Assembly: GCF_006539165.1 (NCBI RefSeq)
Contig: NZ_BJMM01000032.1
Location: forward strand, 27,400-91,399
From: Streptomyces cacaoi
Lineage (GTDB): Bacteria; Actinomycetota; Actinomycetes; Streptomycetales; Streptomycetaceae
Length of the DNA: 64,000 bases
Direction of reading: 5' to 3'
Shown here: positions 59,889 through 64,000 of the stretch, piece by piece
Position numbering within the stretch: position 1 is the first letter of the stretch
How the letters are laid out: each line of letters opens with the position of its first letter
Notes under the pieces: model-generated
The model's input: only the letters and a program-made list of their open reading frames with translations
Told to the model about the DNA's origin: nothing
Database searches by the model: none
Program-made: the position numbers and the translations under genes

Positions 59889-60934
59889 ACAGCACCGGCA
59901 ACGACAGGAACGACGACGGCAACGCCCGAGGCGACAACGCCCGAGGCGACAGCGACAGCACCAGCCTCAGCACCAGCGAGAGCCGAGGCGGCGGCAGGGC
60001 AGGGGGTAGCGAGGACGACGACGGCGCACGTCTCGGTGGGCTGATCGTGGCGACGGCCCTGCCGTACCGGGAGGACCGCTCGGCCCCCGCGGGGCTCGCC
60101 GTCGACCTCGACCGCTACGCCGCGCACTGCCGCTGGCTCGTCGACAACGGCTGCCACGGCGTGGGCCCGAACGGCTCGCTGGGGGAGTACTCCTCGCTGA
60201 CGCCGCAGGAGCGCCGCGCGGTCGCCCGTACGGCGGTCGAGGCGGTGCGCGGCGTCGGCAAGGTCGTCGTCGGGGTGCACGCGCCCGGCTCGCACCAGGC
60301 GCGCGCGTGGGCCCAGGCGGCGGCGGAGGACGGCGCCGACGGTGTGCTGTGTCTGCCGCCCACGATGTACCGGGCCGACCCCCGCGAGATCGTGGCGCAC
60401 TACGAGGCGGTGGCCTCGGTGGGCCTGCCGGTCATGGTCTACAACAACCCGCTGGACACCAAGGTGGACCTCACGCCGGAGCTGCTCGCCGAGCTGGCCG
60501 ACGTCGAGCACGTCGTCGCCGTCAAGGAGTTCTCCGGCGATGTGCGGCGCGTGCTGGAGATCCGGGAGCGCGCGCCCGGCCTGAAGGTGGTGTGCGGGGC
60601 GGACGACGTCGTGGTGGAGAGCCTGCTGATGGGCGCGTCGGGCTGGTTCGCCGGGTTCCCCAACGTCTTCCCGCGGGAGTCGCGGCGGCTGTACGAGCTG
60701 GGCCGCGCGGGCCGTGTGGAGGAGGCCCGTGCGCTCTACGAGCCGCTGGTGGCGGCCTTCCGCTGGGACTCGCGTACCGAGTTCGTGCAGGCGATCAAGC
60801 TCGGCATGGACCGCGTCGGCCGGTACGGCGGCCCGTGCCGCCCACCGCGCGGCCCGCTCACACCCGCGCACCACCGGCAGGCGGCGGCCGACCTGGACCG
60901 CGCGATCGCCGCGCTCACCGGGGACGCGGGCTGA
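59885..60934 (+). CDS. DapA-family deaminase, pyrroline-hydroxycarboxylate type
   Basis: A 349-residue DapA-fold enzyme. Schiff-base Lys is in VAVKEFSGD, Tyr in VMVYNNPLD. In hydroxyproline pathways, a DapA relative deaminates 1-pyrroline-4-hydroxy-2-carboxylate to alpha-ketoglutarate semialdehyde; the neighbours favour that role. An N-terminal 47-residue stretch rich in Asn/Asp/Gly/Ser is outside the fold, and a start nearer LIVATALPY would be family-like, but GTG at 59885 overlaps the upstream stop. Confidence 0.88.
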   Translation: MNSTGNDRNDDGNARGDNARGDSDSTSLSTSESRGGGRAGGSEDDDGARLGGLIVATALPYREDRSAPAGLAVDLDRYAAHCRWLVDNGCHGVGPNGSLGEYSSLTPQERRAVARTAVEAVRGVGKVVVGVHAPGSHQARAWAQAAAEDGADGVLCLPPTMYRADPREIVAHYEAVASVGLPVMVYNNPLDTKVDLTPELLAELADVEHVVAVKEFSGDVRRVLEIRERAPGLKVVCGADDVVVESLLMGASGWFAGFPNVFPRESRRLYELGRAGRVEEARALYEPLVAAFRWDSRTEFVQAIKLGMDRVGRYGGPCRPPRGPLTPAHHRQAAADLDRAIAALTGDAG

Positions 60935-61935
60935 TGCGCGCGGTACGCGCACTGAGCGCGGTGGACTCGCACACCGAGGGCATGCCCACACGGGTCGTCA
61001 CCGGCGGTCTCGCGCCGGTGCCGGGCGCGACGATGGCCGAGCGCCGCGGCTACGCCGTCGCGCACCTCGACGAGCTGCGCCGCTTCCTCGTCGACGAGCC
61101 GCGCGGGCACCCGGCGATGAGCGGCGCGCTGCTCCAGCCGGCGACGCGGCCGGACGCCGACTTCGGCGTGCTGTACATCGAGGTGAGCGGCTTTCTGCCG
61201 ATGTGCGGGCACGGCACCATCGGGGTGGCCACCGTCCTGGTCGAGACCGGCATGGTCGCGGTGTCCGAACCGGTCACCACCGTCCGGCTGGACACCCCGG
61301 CGGGGCTGGTGGAGGCGCGGGTCGCCGTCCGGGACGGGGTGGCCGAGCAGGTGACGCTGCGCAACGTGGACTCGTTCGCCGTCGCGCTGGACGCGGCCGT
61401 GACCGTGCCCGGCCTGGGCGAGGTCCGCTACGACATGGCGTACGGCGGGAACTTCTACGCCATCGTCGAACTCGCCGCCGTGGGGCTGCCGTTCGCCCGG
61501 GAACGCAAGGACGACATCCTCGCCGCCGGGCTCGCCCTGATGCGTGCGATCGACGAGCAGAACCGGCCGGTGCACCCCGCCGACCCCGGCATCGGCGGCT
61601 GCAAGCACGTCCAGTTCCTCGCTCCCGGCTCCGACGCCCGGCACTCGCGCCACGCGATGGCGATCCACCCGGGCTGGTTCGACCGCTCGCCCTGCGGCAC
61701 CGGCACGTCCGCCCGCATGGCGCAGCTGCACGCACGCGGCGAACTGCCGCTGGACACCGGGTTCGTCAACGAGTCCTTCATCGGCACCCGCTTCACCGGG
61801 CGGTTGACCGCGACCACCGAGGTGGGCGGCCTGCCCGCCGTCGTCCCCGAGGTCTCCGGCCGCGCCTGGATCACCGGCACCGCCACCTACCTCCTGGACC
61901 CGGACGACCCCTTCCCCCACGGCTTCGTCCTGTGA
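60934..61935 (+). CDS. Proline racemase family, 4-hydroxyproline 2-epimerase-like
   Basis: A 333-residue PLP-independent racemase-fold enzyme. Both catalytic cysteines are present, in MCGHGTIG and SPCGTGTSA. A Cys/Cys pair means racemase or epimerase; a Cys/Thr pair would mean dehydratase. With the dehydrogenase and deaminase upstream, conversion of trans-4-hydroxy-L-proline to cis-4-hydroxy-D-proline is the best fit. The ATG overlaps the upstream TGA by 1 nt. A strong hairpin follows. A semialdehyde dehydrogenase, the last step of the route, is not in this window. Confidence 0.9.
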   Translation: MRAVRALSAVDSHTEGMPTRVVTGGLAPVPGATMAERRGYAVAHLDELRRFLVDEPRGHPAMSGALLQPATRPDADFGVLYIEVSGFLPMCGHGTIGVATVLVETGMVAVSEPVTTVRLDTPAGLVEARVAVRDGVAEQVTLRNVDSFAVALDAAVTVPGLGEVRYDMAYGGNFYAIVELAAVGLPFARERKDDILAAGLALMRAIDEQNRPVHPADPGIGGCKHVQFLAPGSDARHSRHAMAIHPGWFDRSPCGTGTSARMAQLHARGELPLDTGFVNESFIGTRFTGRLTATTEVGGLPAVVPEVSGRAWITGTATYLLDPDDPFPHGFVL

Positions 61936-61999
61936 CCGCGCACGCTGTGGTCCGGTGACCGCACACGGCTCCGCCCCCGGGAACGCCGCCACCCCGGCG

Positions 62000-62038
62000 G
62001 GCCGCCGCCCCCAACGGATCAACAACGGGGCGGCGGCC
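62000..62038. terminator. Terminator hairpin after epimerase
   Basis: GGCCGCCGCCCC and GGGGCGGCGGCC pair perfectly over 12 bp around a 15-nt, AT-richer loop, between convergent epimerase and aceE genes. Confidence 0.85.
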
Positions 62039-62088
62039 GGCAGGTGGTGAGGCGACGGCGAACGGCCCCCGGTCCGGCGGCAGTTCAG

Positions 62089-62128
62089 CGGTGCGCCGGA
62101 GCGTCCGGCGGTGCGCCGGAGCGTCCGG
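62089..62128. repeat. 20-bp tandem duplication
   Basis: cggtgcgccggagcgtccgg occurs twice in direct tandem between the terminator hairpin and the aceE stop. It is non-coding. Confidence 0.8.
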
Positions 62129-62173
62129 GGGGGCGTCCGGAGAGCGCCCGGCGGGGTGTCAGCCGGCCGTCCC

Positions 62174-64000
62174 TTACCGCCGTGCGGCCTCCCGCGGAAC
62201 CTCCGGCTTCACCTCGCCGCGGCGGGCGAGCAGGCCGAGCACGGCGGTGGTGACGGAGCCGGCGTCGACGCCGAAGTACCGGCGTGCGTTCTCCCGGCTG
62301 TCGGACAGCCCGAAGCCGTCGGTGCCGAGGGAGAGCCACTCCTGCTCGACCCAGGGCCGGATCTGGTCGGGCACCGTCCGCATCCAGTCGCTGACGGCCA
62401 CCACCGGACCCGGGGCGCCGGAGAGCGCACGGGCGACATGGGGCGTGCGGCCCTCCCGTTCGCTGTCCATGGCCTCGCGGCGCAGCATCGTCCAGGACGG
62501 CGCCGACCACACATCGGCGGCGACTCCCCACTCCTCCTGGAGGAGTTGCTGTGCCTGGAGCACCCAGTGGACGGCCGTTCCGGAGGCGAGCAGCTGGACG
62601 CGCGGCGCGTCGGCGGGCACTCCCGCCTCGGCCGGGCGGTAGCGGTAGAGCCCGCGGACGATGTCCTCCTCGATGCCGGGCACCTGCGGCATGGGCGGCT
62701 GGACCTTCGTCTCGTTGTAGACGGTGAGGTAGTAGAAGACGTCCTCCGGCGTCTCGCCGTACATCCGGCGCAGACCGTCCCGCACGATGACGGCCACCTC
62801 GTAGGCGAAGGCCGGATCGTAGGGCAGGCAGGCGGGGTTGGCGGAGGCGAGGAGCTGGGAGTGGCCGTCGGCGTGCTGGAGGCCCTCGCCGGTCATCGTG
62901 GTCCGGCCCGCGGTGGCGCCGACGACGAAGCCGCGGCCGAGCTGGTCGCCCAGTGCCCAGAACTGGTCGCCGGTGCGCTGGAAGCCGAACATCGCGTAGA
63001 AGATGTAGAAGGGGATCATCGGCTCGCCGTGGGTGGCGTAGGCGGTGGCCGCCGCGGTGAACGACGCGACCGAACCGGCCTCGGTGATGCCCTCGTTGAG
63101 GATCTGGCCGTCCTCGGCCTCCTTGTAGTACAGGAGCTGGTCGCGGTCGACGGGGTCGTAGGTCTGGCCGCGCGGCGAGTAGATGCCGGCCGAGGGGAAC
63201 AGCGACTCCATGCCGAAGGTGCGCGCCTCGTCGGGGACGACCGGCACCCAGCGCCGGCCGGTCTCCTTGTCCCGCATCAGGTCCTTGACGAGCCGGACGA
63301 ACGCCATGGTCGTGGCGATCTCCTGGCTGCCGGAGCCCTTCTTGAGCGCGTCGAACGCCTTGTCCGCCGGCTGCGGCAGCGGGCGCGGCACGACCCGCCG
63401 CTCGGGCGCGGGCCCGCCCAGCGCGGCCCGGCGCTCCTGGAGGTAGCGGACCTCGGGCGAGTCCGGCCCGGGGTGCGCGTAGGGCACCAGCTCGTCGCCC
63501 AACGCGCTGTCGGGGATGGGGAGTTCGAGCAGATCGCGCATGGCGCGGAACTCGCGTCCGGTGAGCTTCTTCATCTGGTGGTTGGCGTTGCGCGCCTCGA
63601 AACCGGGGCCCAGCGTCCAGCCCTTGACGGTCTGCACCAGGATCACCGTCGGCGCTCCCCGGTGTTCCACGGCCGCCCGGTAGGCGGCGTGCACCTTGCG
63701 CGGCTCGTGCCCGCCGCGTGAGGTGCCGACGATGCGGGCCAGGTCCGCGTCCGAGTACCGGTCGGCGAGGGCCCGCAGCGCGGGGTCGGCGCCGAAGAAG
63801 TGCTCGCGGATGTAGCCGCCGTCGCGCGCCGCGTACGTCTGGAGCTGCCCGTCGGAGACCTCGGTGAGCCGGCGGACGAGGGCGCCGTCGGCGTCCGCCG
63901 CCAGCAGCGGGTCCCAGTCGGCTCCCCAGAGCGTCTTGACGACGTTCCAGCCGGCGGCGCGGAACTGGGCCTCCAGCTCCTGGACGATCTTGAAGTTGCC
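62174..64000 (-). CDS. aceE: Pyruvate dehydrogenase E1 (AceE), N-terminus beyond right edge
   Basis: The last 608 residues of the single-chain (homodimeric) E1 are visible, with stop TAA at 62174-62176. Landmarks are VQTVKGWTLGPGFEARNANHQ, QILNEGITEAGS, TGEGLQHADGHS and DGFGLSDSRENARRYFGVD. It decarboxylates pyruvate with thiamine diphosphate and passes acetyl to E2 lipoyl groups. About 300 residues, including part of the cofactor site, lie outside the window. It is a housekeeping gene convergent with the hydroxyproline operon. Confidence 0.97.
   Translation of the reverse strand, partial: GNFKIVQELEAQFRAAGWNVVKTLWGADWDPLLAADADGALVRRLTEVSDGQLQTYAARDGGYIREHFFGADPALRALADRYSDADLARIVGTSRGGHEPRKVHAAYRAAVEHRGAPTVILVQTVKGWTLGPGFEARNANHQMKKLTGREFRAMRDLLELPIPDSALGDELVPYAHPGPDSPEVRYLQERRAALGGPAPERRVVPRPLPQPADKAFDALKKGSGSQEIATTMAFVRLVKDLMRDKETGRRWVPVVPDEARTFGMESLFPSAGIYSPRGQTYDPVDRDQLLYYKEAEDGQILNEGITEAGSVASFTAAATAYATHGEPMIPFYIFYAMFGFQRTGDQFWALGDQLGRGFVVGATAGRTTMTGEGLQHADGHSQLLASANPACLPYDPAFAYEVAVIVRDGLRRMYGETPEDVFYYLTVYNETKVQPPMPQVPGIEEDIVRGLYRYRPAEAGVPADAPRVQLLASGTAVHWVLQAQQLLQEEWGVAADVWSAPSWTMLRREAMDSEREGRTPHVARALSGAPGPVVAVSDWMRTVPDQIRPWVEQEWLSLGTDGFGLSDSRENARRYFGVDAGSVTTAVLGLLARRGEVKPEVPREAARR

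Noticed and set aside
60934..61935. trans-3-hydroxy-L-proline dehydratase
   Set aside because: Both catalytic positions are Cys; dehydratases have Thr at the second position.
62089..62128. Attachment site or mobile element border
   Set aside because: A simple 20-bp tandem duplication in GC-rich DNA with no tRNA, integrase or transposase nearby.

Overview
The window is very GC-rich, with GTG starts, GTGA stop/start overlaps, a conservon, a ROK-regulated ABC sugar importer with no ATPase of its own, and a single-chain AceE. This points to Streptomyces or a close actinomycete. All calls come from reading the sequence; no database search was run. The open left edge cuts a giant NRPS gene and the right edge cuts aceE.

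Layout. (1) 1-17.3 kb, minus strand: a cytochrome P450 followed by a four-module non-ribosomal peptide synthetase, read as A-MT-T / C-A-T / C-A-T-E / C-A-T-TE, with the TE running off the left edge. A promoter-like sequence with a 12-bp palindrome in its spacer lies upstream of the P450. Binding-pocket residues suggest N-methyl-Phe, a Thr-like residue, a D-configured unknown residue, and Tyr. (2) 17.5-24.8 kb, plus strand: ROK regulator, ABC sugar-binding lipoprotein, two permeases, GH4 phospho-glycosidase and BadF-type sugar kinase. (3) 24.8-35.6 kb: secreted subtilisin, SnoaL-like protein with divergent ArsR regulator, large LuxR-type ATPase regulator, small hydrophobic protein, Dps, alpha/beta hydrolase, and a DapA-like lyase plus class II aldolase pair opposite an XRE-cupin regulator. 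(4) 36-42 kb: a complete conservon (cvnA-E) whose P450 has EVLW in place of ExxR, and a second, canonical P450 facing it. (5) 42.1-44.3 kb: a DUF4157 protein of the kind linked to contractile injection system effectors, with no apparatus genes nearby.

(6) 44.3-55.8 kb: a LacI regulator and FAD oxidase on the minus strand face a six-gene plus-strand operon: FrlB/FraB-like SIS deglycase, FrlD-like kinase, HyuA and HyuB (oxoprolinase/hydantoinase), MFS transporter and gamma-glutamyltransferase-like enzyme. Two mirrored operators sit in the divergent promoter. The combination suggests catabolism of a glycated (Amadori) glutamate, glutamine or pyroglutamate compound, and is the best candidate here for an undescribed pathway. 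(7) 55.9-61.9 kb: an XRE-cupin regulator with three matching 18-bp operator candidates, then four overlapping genes: FAD oxidase fused to a [2Fe-2S] domain, NAD(P)/FAD oxidoreductase, DapA-family deaminase and proline-racemase-family epimerase. This set fits 4-hydroxyproline degradation. (8) 62.2 kb to the right edge: aceE, on the minus strand.

A recurring oddity is in-frame simple-sequence insertion, often in exact 15- or 18-bp units, inside conserved enzyme domains: four large cases in the NRPS, others in the LuxR regulator and in the hydroxyproline enzymes.
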